A DNA stretch of 64,000 bases from Bacillus sp. FJAT-14578 (GTDB taxonomy: Bacteria > Bacillota > Bacilli > Bacillales > Bacillaceae_H). Every line of letters begins with the position of its first letter. Within the stretch, counting starts at the first letter, position 1. Location: assembly GCF_000504165.1 (NCBI RefSeq), contig NZ_AYSE01000001.1, positions 992,001 to 1,056,000 on the forward strand, given 5' to 3'. Below are positions 1-8,062 of this stretch, piece after piece. Below the pieces are notes generated by a model, which was given only the letters and a program-made list of their open reading frames with translations, searched no databases and was not told where the DNA came from. The position numbers and the translations under genes were made by a program.

Positions 1-448
1 CAACAAGACTGTCCCACCACGGCATAAGCGGATAGAAGATGCGCTCAACCGTAAACAAACCTGCAAAAAACAACAATACCTTATCGGGGATGATCATATA
101 TGCCACATCTGATACGGTAATAATGACCATCAGCGACACAAGCGTCAAATAAATAAGAAATTCCTCAACCGATGCCACCACCAACGGAGCTATGGCAAAC
201 AAGATTCCGGTCATCAGCTCAAAAAACGGATACACAGGCGAGATGGAAATCCCGCACTTGCGGCACTTCCCGCCCTGCAGCACATATGAAAAAACCGGGA
301 TCAACTCCCAGGCCGTCAGCTGATGCTGACAGCTCGGGCATGCTGATCTCGGTTTAACAATCGATTGACCTTTCGGAATACGCAAGCCTACTACGTTGAA
401 GAATGAGCCGAAGGTGAGGCCAACTAAAAACAAATAAGAAATTAACAT
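1..448 (-). CDS. comC: Prepilin peptidase (A24 family), 3' end cut by window edge
   Basis: Membrane aspartyl protease that cleaves and N-methylates type IV prepilins. The N-terminal 149 residues are present and no stop codon is reached before the left edge. Seen: an early GSFFNVV segment followed by RIPKG, then a cytoplasmic four-cysteine motif (CPSC and CRKC about 20 residues apart), typical of the methylating domain. Several hydrophobic segments follow, including SDVAYMIIPD, which carries the first catalytic Asp. Start is ATG at 446-448 behind GAGG. It is the last visible gene of the minus-strand pil operon and follows the major pilin. B. subtilis has comC next to folC, so this is the same locus with pilus genes inserted. 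It probably also processes the minor pilins encoded at 7156-9001. Confidence 0.93.
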   Translation of the reverse strand, partial: MLISYLFLVGLTFGSFFNVVGLRIPKGQSIVKPRSACPSCQHQLTAWELIPVFSYVLQGGKCRKCGISISPVYPFFELMTGILFAIAPLVVASVEEFLIYLTLVSLMVIITVSDVAYMIIPDKVLLFFAGLFTVERIFYPLMPWWDSLV

Positions 449-471
449 AGTTAAGGTTCCTCTATTATGCC

Positions 472-897
472 TTATTCTTTCTCATGAAGATCTGCTTCTG
501 TATCAAACTCTGCCTTTTCACCATTTTTTTCAACTTCTATATTTGTGTAAGTGAATTTGTTATTTGCTGTATCTTTCGTAATAGTGACAGAATATACCTC
601 AGGAGCAGTGTCTAAATAAACATCTAATTCTCCTTCGTCATTATTCTTTTTCCCCTTTGTTAATACAATAGTATTATCTTTATCTGTGTTAATTTTTCTA
701 ATATTTTCTGCCGTATATAGTTTGGCAGCATTCACCACTTGCACTGCATCAGCCTTTAAGGCCTCTTTTTCTGTTTTAGCAACGATTCCCCCAATACTCG
801 GCACCGCAATTGCCGCAATAATCCCCAAAATCACAATAACTGCCAACAGCTCAACAAGGGTCAAGCCGCGTTGGTTCTTTAAAAAACGCTTTAACAT
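472..897 (-). CDS. Type IV major pilin / prepilin
   Basis: 141-residue prepilin. A short basic leader (MLKRFLKNQRG) is followed by the cleavage-site pattern G|LTLVE with the conserved Glu at mature position 5, then a hydrophobic helix of about 22 residues ending AAIAVPSIGG. The globular part has no cysteine and is rich in Lys, Asp and Thr. ATG at 897 is preferred over the longer frame to 999 because AGGAG lies just upstream and the leader then has the right length. It sits between pilC and the prepilin peptidase, so it is the likely main filament subunit. It is more AT-rich than pilB, pilT and pilC, which is common for fast-evolving pilins. A ComGC-like pseudopilin is the alternative. Confidence 0.88.
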   Translation of the reverse strand: MLKRFLKNQRGLTLVELLAVIVILGIIAAIAVPSIGGIVAKTEKEALKADAVQVVNAAKLYTAENIRKINTDKDNTIVLTKGKKNNDEGELDVYLDTAPEVYSVTITKDTANNKFTYTNIEVEKNGEKAEFDTEADLHEKE

Positions 898-919
898 GTT
901 TGTTTCTCCTCTCAAACTC

Positions 920-2137
920 TTAATTCGTATTGATATTATTAAATATTTCAAACATCGGAACCATGATGGCCAGAACAATCGTTCCGACGATGAACGCAAG
1001 TACGATGATCATCATGGGTTCAATGAGTGATTTGATTTTGTCGGTCGATGTTTCGACTTCTTTTTCATAAAAATCGGCAATTTTCGCAAGCATGGCATCG
1101 AGTGCCCCTGTTTGTTCCCCGATCGTAATCATTTGCGTCACGAGCGGCGGGAATGCCCAATGTTTCTTCATTGGTTCCGTGATGGATTTCCCGGATTCAA
1201 GCGAATCCCGCGCCTCTTTCACGACAGCGGTCATGACTTCATTGCCAATGACATTTTCCACAATCGATAATGCCTGCAAAATCGGAACAGAGCTTGTAAA
1301 CAGCGAGCTTAATGTACGTGCCATCCGGGCAATGGCCACTTTTTGAAAGAGCTTGCCGAAAATCGGTGTTTTCAGTTTCATATAATCAAAGTAATATTTC
1401 GCAGGCGGCCTATTTTGCAGGATAGAAAAAGAAAGCAGAGTCCCTATAATGATTAACATTGCTATGTACCAGTAATGTTTCATCCAATCGCTTAATCCTA
1501 ACACGAACAACGTAATCGCCGGTAATTCACTGTTGAAATCCTGAAATAAATCAACGAATGTCGGCACAACGAACGTTAACAGAAAAGCCGTGACAATCAT
1601 CGCAACAATGCCAATCGTAATCGGATAGGCGAGGGTCGACCATACTTTTTGCTTCAAGTAATATTGCTTTTCTGCGTAATCTGCCAATCTGTCGAGAACA
1701 TCGTCGATATTCCCGCCCATTTCTCCCGCTTTAATCATGTTGATGTAAAGCTGCGAAAATACTTTCGGGTGTTTGGCGATGGCTGAAGAAAGCGGCTGCC
1801 CTGTGCGCAAATCTTCTTCGATCATGGCGAGCATGGCTTTCAATCCTTTATGATCAGCCTGTTCGTACAAAATATGGATGGAGTCAATAATGGTGACACC
1901 TGCACGCAGTAACGTGGAAAACTGGCGTAAAAACAAGGTGAAGTCACGCTGTTTGACGGGAGAACCGAAGGAAATATCTTTATTCCAAATGGTTTCCGGG
2001 ACTTCCGTCAGTTCAACGACCCTCAGCCCTTTTTCCCGTAAAGCGTTCATCGCTTCACGCTTCGTCGAGGCAGAGATTTTCCCCCGAGACTTTACTCCCA
2101 TCCGGTCACGTGCCGTGTATGTATATTTTACCATCAC
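920..2137 (-). CDS. pilC: Type IV pilus inner-membrane platform protein PilC
   Basis: 405-residue GspF/PilC platform protein that couples the assembly and retraction ATPases to the pilin pool. There are two GspF domains (about residues 70-190 and 270-395), each starting with a FLRQFSTLLRAG- or ARTLSSLFTSS-like motif, and three membrane segments (about 170-195, 215-240, 375-395). The start is GTG at 2137, overlapping the pilT stop (GTGA), or the ATG directly after it; AGGAG is 8 nt before the GTG. It is longer than ComGB (about 320 residues), which fits a true type IV pilus PilC. Confidence 0.92.
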   Translation of the reverse strand: MMVKYTYTARDRMGVKSRGKISASTKREAMNALREKGLRVVELTEVPETIWNKDISFGSPVKQRDFTLFLRQFSTLLRAGVTIIDSIHILYEQADHKGLKAMLAMIEEDLRTGQPLSSAIAKHPKVFSQLYINMIKAGEMGGNIDDVLDRLADYAEKQYYLKQKVWSTLAYPITIGIVAMIVTAFLLTFVVPTFVDLFQDFNSELPAITLFVLGLSDWMKHYWYIAMLIIIGTLLSFSILQNRPPAKYYFDYMKLKTPIFGKLFQKVAIARMARTLSSLFTSSVPILQALSIVENVIGNEVMTAVVKEARDSLESGKSITEPMKKHWAFPPLVTQMITIGEQTGALDAMLAKIADFYEKEVETSTDKIKSLIEPMMIIVLAFIVGTIVLAIMVPMFEIFNNINTN

Positions 2138-3183
2138 TCAGTTTTCTCCTGCAAATAAGAATGGGCAACTTCATGTGAAATTTTTCCTAGTTCCAACAGC
2201 CGTTTAATGTCGGTTTCCAATGTGTGCATGCCTTGGACACGGTTTGTTTGAATCACATTGACAATTTGGTGAATTTTTTCGCTGCGAATCAAGTTGGCTA
2301 CCGCAGGGTTGTTGATCAAAATCTCTGTCGCCGCGATACGTCCGCTTCGATCCGCCGTTGGAAACAGGCGCTGTGAAATGATGGAGACGAGTACAGATGC
2401 AAGCTGAATACGAATTTGTCCTTGCTGTTCGGGCGGAAACACATCAATGATACGGTCGATGGTTGTCGGTGCACTCGATGTATGCAAAGTAGCCAGAACT
2501 AAATGACCGGTTTCCGCTGCGGTAATCGCCGTATGGATCGTTTCCAAATCACGCATCTCCCCGACTAAAATGACATCCGGATCTTGCCTTAGCGAAGCTC
2601 GAAGGCCGTCGGCAAAGGTTTGGGTGTCAAACCCGATTTCTCGCTGGTCGATGATACAGCTTTGATGTTTATGCAAATACTCGATGGGATCTTCAAGGGT
2701 GATGATATGCTTTTTCGCCGTTCTGTTTAAATAATCAATCATCGAGGCAAGGGTCGTTGATTTTCCGCTTCCCGTCGGCCCCGTTACAAGGACAAGCCCC
2801 TGCGGCTTTTCGACAATCGTTTTTAGTACCTCCGGCAAGTCCAATTTCTCAATCGACGGAACGGCCGTTGGCACAACTCGAAACGCAATTGAAATGCATG
2901 AGCGCTGGAAATACGTATTGACGCGGAAACGCGACACACCTGGGATGCCATATGAAAAATCCAACTGTCCCTTTTCTTGAAACACCTGCCATAAATGCGG
3001 GGGAATGATTGCTTTTGCCATTCCTTCCGTATCGGCTGGTCTGAGCGATTCACGTCCGTACTTTTTCAAGTCTCCATTGATGCGCATGATGGGCGGGACA
3101 CCGACTGTGACATGCACATCGGATGCTTTCAGCTCAAAAGCGGCCGTTAGCAGTTCATCTAACCATTCTTTCATTTTTTTCAC
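2134..3183 (-). CDS. pilT: Type IV pilus retraction ATPase PilT
   Basis: 349-residue hexameric ATPase. Seen: an N-terminal PAS-like region (ASDVHVTVG), Walker A GPTGSGKS at about 135-142, an Asp box around HIITLEDPIEYLH, Walker B ILVGEMRD, a His box AAETGHLVLATLHT, and a C-terminal LIRSEK-like segment. It lacks the long N-terminal MshEN domain and the zinc cysteines of PilB, which places it in the retraction branch. It lies directly after pilB with no gap and overlaps pilC. B. subtilis competence (comG) systems have no PilT, so this locus points to retractable pili and perhaps twitching motility. Confidence 0.94.
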   Translation of the reverse strand: MKKMKEWLDELLTAAFELKASDVHVTVGVPPIMRINGDLKKYGRESLRPADTEGMAKAIIPPHLWQVFQEKGQLDFSYGIPGVSRFRVNTYFQRSCISIAFRVVPTAVPSIEKLDLPEVLKTIVEKPQGLVLVTGPTGSGKSTTLASMIDYLNRTAKKHIITLEDPIEYLHKHQSCIIDQREIGFDTQTFADGLRASLRQDPDVILVGEMRDLETIHTAITAAETGHLVLATLHTSSAPTTIDRIIDVFPPEQQGQIRIQLASVLVSIISQRLFPTADRSGRIAATEILINNPAVANLIRSEKIHQIVNVIQTNRVQGMHTLETDIKRLLELGKISHEVAHSYLQEKTE

Positions 3184-4842
3184 CTACTCTGTTATGACGC
3201 GTAATACTTCTTCTGTGGTCGTCAGCCCTTGCTTCACCTTTAATAGTCCATCATCCAATAGAAAAATCGTTTTGTTTTGCATCGCGATTGCCCGCAATGT
3301 TGAAAACGGCTCCCGATTCATTATCGCTTGTTTCATTGACTCATCGACCTCTACTAGTTCATGGATGGCAACCCGGCCTTTATAGCCTGTCATGTTACAT
3401 GTGCCGCAACCTTTGCCGCGGCGAACTTTTGAAATGGAAATACCTCGTTTCGAGAAAATTTCCTTTTCTCTCACCGTCGGCTCCTGGATTTCCTCGCAAT
3501 CCCGGCACACACGGCGCACAAGACGCTGGGCGATGATTCCATTCAGCGATGACGCGACCAAAAACGGCTCCACTCCCATTTCAATCAAACGCGTAATCGT
3601 TCCTAACCCATCGTTTGTGTGCAAGGTGCTCAAAACTAAATGACCGGTCAAAGATGCACGGACCGCAATATCAGCCGTTTCTTTATCCCGAATTTCTCCG
3701 ACCATGATGATGTTCGGGTCTTGGCGAAGAATGGAACGCAATCCAGCTGCGAACGTTAATCCGACTTGCTGGTTCACTTGGATTTGATTGATGCCTTCAA
3801 GCTGATACTCGACAGGATCTTCAATCGTAATGATATTGACTTCCTCACGGTTCAGCTTATTCAATGCGGCATACAAAGTCGACGTTTTCCCCGAACCGGT
3901 AGGACCTGTGATCAACATCATGCCAGATGGACGTTCAATGAGCTGCAAAAACTTGGCAAGATGGATTTTATTCATCCCGAGCTTTGCCACATCGTTTAAT
4001 GAGCTCCCCAAATCGAGAATACGCATGACGATTTTCTCGCCGAATACGGTCGGCAAGGTCGAAACGCGCAAGTCGATTGCATGATGATTCACGCTCACTT
4101 TAATGCGTCCATCCTGCGGCGCGCGGTATTCGGTAATGTTTAAGTTGGCCATGATTTTCACACGTGTCGTTAAAACTCCTTGCATATTTTTCGGAAGGAT
4201 TCGTTCGGTTTTCAACATCCCGTCAATCCGGTACCTCACGACGATTTTCGTTTCATGGGGGTCGATATGAATATCACTTGCCCGTTGCTGAACGGCATTT
4301 TGCAACACTTGATTCACCAGTTTAACGACAGGCGAATCATCCTCCACTTCTTCTTCCAATACAGGCTCCTGCGGCTCTGCAGGCAATGCCATTAACGAAT
4401 CGAATGAATCCTCCACCTCATAATAGCGCATGATAATTCTTGTAATATCGTCTTTTGACGCTATAGCCGGTTGGATTTGAAATCCTGTCGACAGACGCAA
4501 ATCGTCAATCGCGTAAAAGTCCATCGGGTCTGCCATTGCCACAAACAGCCTGTCTCCTTCTTTTTTTAAAGGAACAAGCAAATTACGCTTGGCAAACTCC
4601 TTGGAAACGAGGGAAAACAACTTTGAATCAAACGGATAGCGATATAAACTCACATGGGGAATCCCAAGTTGAAACTCCAATACCTCAATCAACTGCTGCT
4701 CCGTGATATATCCGCGCTGAAGCAGCGCATCCCCAATCTTTTGATTTTCTTTTTTTTCTTTTAAGGCGGTTTGCAGCTGCTCTTCTGTAATTAAGCCTGT
4801 TTCCAGCAACAAGTCGCCAAGTCGCTTTCTCGCCTGCTTCAT
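3184..4842 (-). CDS. pilB: Type IV pilus assembly ATPase PilB (GspE family)
   Basis: 552 residues. The N-terminal MshEN-like domain begins RKRLGDLLLETGLITEEQL and its pattern is repeated about 35 residues later; this fold binds c-di-GMP in some relatives. Next come the GspE ATPase core with ASDIHIDP, Walker [10 protein letters not shown] (about 313-321), EDPVEYQL and Walker B IIMVGEIRD. A four-cysteine zinc site follows (CRDC, then CGTC about 30 residues on). An in-frame ATG at 4866 overlaps the upstream stop, but it has no Shine-Dalgarno. ATG at 4842 follows GAGG at 8 nt and begins right at the domain, so it is preferred. Confidence 0.93.
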   Translation of the reverse strand: MKQARKRLGDLLLETGLITEEQLQTALKEKKENQKIGDALLQRGYITEQQLIEVLEFQLGIPHVSLYRYPFDSKLFSLVSKEFAKRNLLVPLKKEGDRLFVAMADPMDFYAIDDLRLSTGFQIQPAIASKDDITRIIMRYYEVEDSFDSLMALPAEPQEPVLEEEVEDDSPVVKLVNQVLQNAVQQRASDIHIDPHETKIVVRYRIDGMLKTERILPKNMQGVLTTRVKIMANLNITEYRAPQDGRIKVSVNHHAIDLRVSTLPTVFGEKIVMRILDLGSSLNDVAKLGMNKIHLAKFLQLIERPSGMMLITGPTGSGKTSTLYAALNKLNREEVNIITIEDPVEYQLEGINQIQVNQQVGLTFAAGLRSILRQDPNIIMVGEIRDKETADIAVRASLTGHLVLSTLHTNDGLGTITRLIEMGVEPFLVASSLNGIIAQRLVRRVCRDCEEIQEPTVREKEIFSKRGISISKVRRGKGCGTCNMTGYKGRVAIHELVEVDESMKQAIMNREPFSTLRAIAMQNKTIFLLDDGLLKVKQGLTTTEEVLRVITE

Positions 4843-4862
4843 CTTATGTTCCTCGCTTATTC

Positions 4863-6206
4863 TCATTCATTTGGTTTATTTGTATGTTGACTTTGTTCGG
4901 ATGACGAGCTTTCTGCTTTCGTCGTTTCACCTTCATTATCGGAAGAATTCCCGTCATTTCCAGTGGTTTTTTCTTCCTGTTTCTTCTCATTATCGGTGCC
5001 TTCTTTTACCGTGCCTTCCGATTCTTCTTCTGCGACCTCTGGCTGCGGTGGTGAGACGTATGGATGCACTTCAATTCGATGGACCGGAGCGTAAAAATCT
5101 TCTCCAATCAACAGGCTTTCGACCGCTTTTCCTTCTTCATCCACCGCCTCGCGATAAACATGAATGCTATACCCTTCAAGCCCTTCTTCCCGAGTGATCG
5201 TTTCATCGGCAAGCAGCTGCCCGCTATATTGGATTACCGTTCTAGGTTTGTACCGCTGCTCATCTTTCAGTTGAACGTTATATTGATGCGGAAACGGAAT
5301 ACCTACCATTGATACGATCAATGCATCCTTTTCTATTTTGAACACGAGTCGATAGGAAATCGGATTAAGATTATAAAAACGGAAGTCCATCTCATCCTGA
5401 ATAATTTTCGCTTCATATCCTAAAGGAATGTTGGTCGGCTTTGTCGGACTGATGGATCTCTCAACGATATCGAAATTCGTATGCAAAATCACCTCATATA
5501 TGGCGGAGGCGATGAACGTCGCTCCGTCATTCGATATGGAAAGATTCTCTGCCTTTTTCAACGTTTCCAAAAATGAAAAACCTTCTTTTGATGTAATGGA
5601 AAGTGTATTTTGCTGTTCTGCCCAGTTCTTCACATCCGTTTGAACGTCAGCCGGGATGGAATGTTTTGCTTCATAAATAACCGTCTCATTCTTCTGTTCC
5701 CCGTTCTCCATATAAGAGGAGAGCACAATCGGTTCGTTGTTTTCTTGAAGCACAGATGCTAACGCTTCCAGCTCTTCTTGCAGACGCTTTTTATCCATTT
5801 TCCGCCACTGCCCAACAGTCAAACCGCTCCCCATTTCCTGATACAGCAAATCTGTATTAACCTTTACGGAAAGAGGAATTTGTTTGCCTGAAGTTATCTT
5901 GGAGAACGTATCTTGTATATCAAAAGAAAAGACTTGCTTGGATAAAAGAATCTCTTGATTGTAGTAGGAAAAACGCACCGGTTCTCCGCTTTGCCATTGT
6001 TGGACCGCTGCCTGTACTTTCCGGTAAGCCGCTTCTTTCTCTAAACCAGAGACATGCACATTGGCGATTTCTGTCCCGTTCGGATAAACGTCACGCACCT
6101 TCCACATCTTTTCATAAGCAAAGACGCCCACCTCCGAAAATACGTGTAAGAAAAGCGTACAGAGAAACAGAATGAAAAAGGTTTTAAGACCGTTCACATT
6201 TTTCAT
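4863..6206 (-). CDS. Secreted VanW-like / G5-like protein of the pilus operon
   Basis: 447 residues. The N-terminus (MKNVNGLKTFFILFLCTLFL) is a signal peptide or signal anchor. The body from about residue 40 resembles the peptidoglycan-binding-like domain found ahead of VanW. A later part (about 330-400) with GLEGYSIHVYRE and a Val/Tyr-rich pattern resembles a G5/VanW tail. The last 55 or so residues are an acidic, Ser/Glu/Lys-rich disordered tail. Both ends overlap neighbours by 4 nt (ATGA), so it is translated with the pilus genes. A cell-wall or assembly role for the Gram-positive pilus is inferred from context only. Domain assignment is by eye. Confidence 0.7.
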   Translation of the reverse strand: MKNVNGLKTFFILFLCTLFLHVFSEVGVFAYEKMWKVRDVYPNGTEIANVHVSGLEKEAAYRKVQAAVQQWQSGEPVRFSYYNQEILLSKQVFSFDIQDTFSKITSGKQIPLSVKVNTDLLYQEMGSGLTVGQWRKMDKKRLQEELEALASVLQENNEPIVLSSYMENGEQKNETVIYEAKHSIPADVQTDVKNWAEQQNTLSITSKEGFSFLETLKKAENLSISNDGATFIASAIYEVILHTNFDIVERSISPTKPTNIPLGYEAKIIQDEMDFRFYNLNPISYRLVFKIEKDALIVSMVGIPFPHQYNVQLKDEQRYKPRTVIQYSGQLLADETITREEGLEGYSIHVYREAVDEEGKAVESLLIGEDFYAPVHRIEVHPYVSPPQPEVAEEESEGTVKEGTDNEKKQEEKTTGNDGNSSDNEGETTKAESSSSEQSQHTNKPNE

Positions 6207-7024
6207 TCTTGCCCCTCCCTTTTTCCTTTTATATCAATAATATCGTCATCTCCCCATACATCATCCAGTTCTTCATGAAAATAATCATTGTATCGGGAAG
6301 CAGACTTCAGCGTTTCCTCGCCTTTCTTCTCCAAGCCCTCTTTTTTTCTCAGTGGTTTTTTAAGAATCTTTTCCTCACCTTGTTCCGGGCGCTCATTAAA
6401 TAAAAGTTCATCGATTTCGCTCATATAATGCGGGTGGACAACCTCAATTGAGCTTTCTGGCATATCTTCTTTTGGTTTCTGCCCCTCAATGAACGAATCC
6501 ACTTCTTTCAAGCGTTTATGCAAAAAGTCCATCTCCATGTCTTCTTCGTGCTTTTCAAACTTTTCAGTTTTGGTTACTTCAGCTTTTTGAAAAGGCTTTT
6601 CAGCCGTCCAGGAAGGTTGGACAGTAGCCGCTGTCTCTGCACTATCCTTTTCTTCTGTTTCTGAATCGTCATACACTGGCATCTGTTCGATTTCAAATGC
6701 CTCTTCTTGTTCTTCCTCCATTTCCAAGGATAATGGTTCCTCTATCTCTGATGAATGGGTCTCATATTTTACTGAAGGACGGAACAGCCGTGTTGAAAGT
6801 CTTCCTTCCAATAAATATGAGACAGCCAGCATTAAAGCTAACACCATAAGCCCTGCTTGCCATACCGGAAACGCTTCAAGGGTAACAAAGGAAAAGAACG
6901 TAAATAGAAAGGAGCCAAACCATATAAGAAAAATTCCCGTTTTCGTCAAACGAAGCGGGAGGATAAAAAGAAGCGGCAACAATAGAAAAGAACCGATGCC
7001 GGCGAATATGAGATGAAGAAGCAT
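6203..7024 (-). CDS. Membrane protein with long acidic cytoplasmic tail, first gene of pil operon
   Basis: 273 residues, not recognised as a named family. Three closely spaced hydrophobic helices (about 3-25, 30-50, 54-72) are followed by roughly 200 charged, low-complexity residues, rich in Glu and Lys (for example EEEQEEAFEIEQ), likely unstructured and cytoplasmic. It overlaps the VanW-like gene by 4 nt and is the first gene of the operon, 131 nt from the divergent minor-pilin cassette. By position it could be a scaffold for the pilus machine, but nothing in the sequence proves that. The start is ATG at 7024. Confidence 0.65.
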   Translation of the reverse strand: MLLHLIFAGIGSFLLLPLLFILPLRLTKTGIFLIWFGSFLFTFFSFVTLEAFPVWQAGLMVLALMLAVSYLLEGRLSTRLFRPSVKYETHSSEIEEPLSLEMEEEQEEAFEIEQMPVYDDSETEEKDSAETAATVQPSWTAEKPFQKAEVTKTEKFEKHEEDMEMDFLHKRLKEVDSFIEGQKPKEDMPESSIEVVHPHYMSEIDELLFNERPEQGEEKILKKPLRKKEGLEKKGEETLKSASRYNDYFHEELDDVWGDDDIIDIKGKREGQE

Positions 7025-7055
7025 ACTGCATCACTTCCATTAACATAAATTTATA

Positions 7056-7081
7056 CAAATACTCTAAAGTTGTGCCGATAT
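7056..7081 (+). promoter_or_regulatory. Sigma-D-like promoter for the minor-pilin cassette
   Basis: The octamer GCCGATAT (7074-7081) is an exact match to the sigma-D (motility sigma factor) -10 consensus. CAAA (7056-7059) lies 14 nt upstream, one base off the TAAA -35 box. The start codon is 75 nt downstream. A sigma-A -10 (TATAAT at 7079-7084) overlaps, but no good -35 box lies 17 nt before it. Confidence 0.5.
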
Positions 7082-7155
7082 AATACTATGAGATATTTTA
7101 TACTAAAGCACTTGCTTTTAAAAGAAGGAAAGTGTTATAGAAATGTGGTGATAGT

Positions 7156-7605
7156 ATGAACACGAATAGTGAAAAAGGGTTCACCTTACTGGAAGTATTA
7201 CTGTCCATTGCCATTTTAACAATCGTGCTCACAACCTTCTTTCAATTTTTTAGTCAATCCATGCTGTTTTCATCGAGAAATGAGGAAAAGCAGCAGGCGA
7301 CAAACATTGTACGGCAGTTAATAAATGAAATACAGGAAGATACACAGGCGTACAAACTTATAGAAAATCGTAATAGCCCCATACAAGATTCTGAGACATT
7401 GAATGTTTTATTCAATAATAAAATCGATAACTTTGAGCAAATGACAGAGCAATTTGAAATAACAATCGTATGCCCTGCTAATACGTGCAAAAGAGAAAAT
7501 AATCTAATTCCAATCTTTATTAAAGCAGACTCTAATCATTATGACGATGTGTCTTCCGAAACGTATGGTTTCATCTCTCTATCTCCTATAAATAAGGTGG
7601 ATTAA
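7156..7605 (+). CDS. Minor pilin (PilV-like prepilin)
   Basis: 149 residues. Class III prepilin leader with G|FTLLEVL and Glu5 at about residues 8-14, a single hydrophobic helix to about residue 32, then a small polar domain with two cysteines close together (CPANTC). This is the first of three prepilin genes read divergently from the pil operon. The next gene starts 5 nt after its stop. The region is AT-rich compared with folC and valS. Family placement (PilV/GspI-type versus ComGD-like) cannot be settled by eye. Confidence 0.82.
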   Translation: MNTNSEKGFTLLEVLLSIAILTIVLTTFFQFFSQSMLFSSRNEEKQQATNIVRQLINEIQEDTQAYKLIENRNSPIQDSETLNVLFNNKIDNFEQMTEQFEITIVCPANTCKRENNLIPIFIKADSNHYDDVSSETYGFISLSPINKVD

Positions 7606-7610
7606 AAATA

Positions 7611-8051
7611 ATGGCGCAATTAAAGAACAATAAAGGGTTTACCTTACTCGAAGTATTAGCTGTCATCGTAATTGGCTCTATCGTATCCATTTTAGTATGG
7701 AGTGCATTTAATAGCTCCGTCAAAACATATCATAAAACGTCGCAACATATTGATTTAAGACAAGAAGCCAATATATTAGTTGAAACCCTTTCTAATCTTC
7801 ATAAAAGAAAAGAAACTCTAAACCTTCAATATGATCGTGAGAATAAAAAACTTTATATCAATGAAGATTTATTCAATAAAAAGAACTATAAGATTGACGT
7901 CTCTTTCAGGGGACCTGCTAATGAGGATTTATTTGGCAGCTCTAATCGAATTACTAACCTACAAGAGAAAAAATTATTGCGTTTACACTTTCAGCTTTAC
8001 GATGATATCGGGAATAAATACGAAATACAAACGACAATAAGCCGGCTATAA
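7611..8051 (+). CDS. Minor pilin (PilW/ComGF-like prepilin)
   Basis: 146 residues with the cleavage motif G|FTLLEVLAVIVIG, Glu5 present, one N-terminal hydrophobic helix and a beta-rich, Lys/Asn-rich body without cysteine. It is the middle gene of the minor-pilin cassette, with stop and start only a few bases from both neighbours, so translation is probably coupled. Likely a PilW/GspJ-type priming subunit, inferred from order and size. Confidence 0.78.
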   Translation: MAQLKNNKGFTLLEVLAVIVIGSIVSILVWSAFNSSVKTYHKTSQHIDLRQEANILVETLSNLHKRKETLNLQYDRENKKLYINEDLFNKKNYKIDVSFRGPANEDLFGSSNRITNLQEKKLLRLHFQLYDDIGNKYEIQTTISRL

Positions 8052-8062
8052 AGGGGATGAAG

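Noticed and set aside
472..999. Pilin start at 999
   Set aside because: The extra 34 codons overlap the end of pilC and push the prepilin cleavage site far from the N-terminus.
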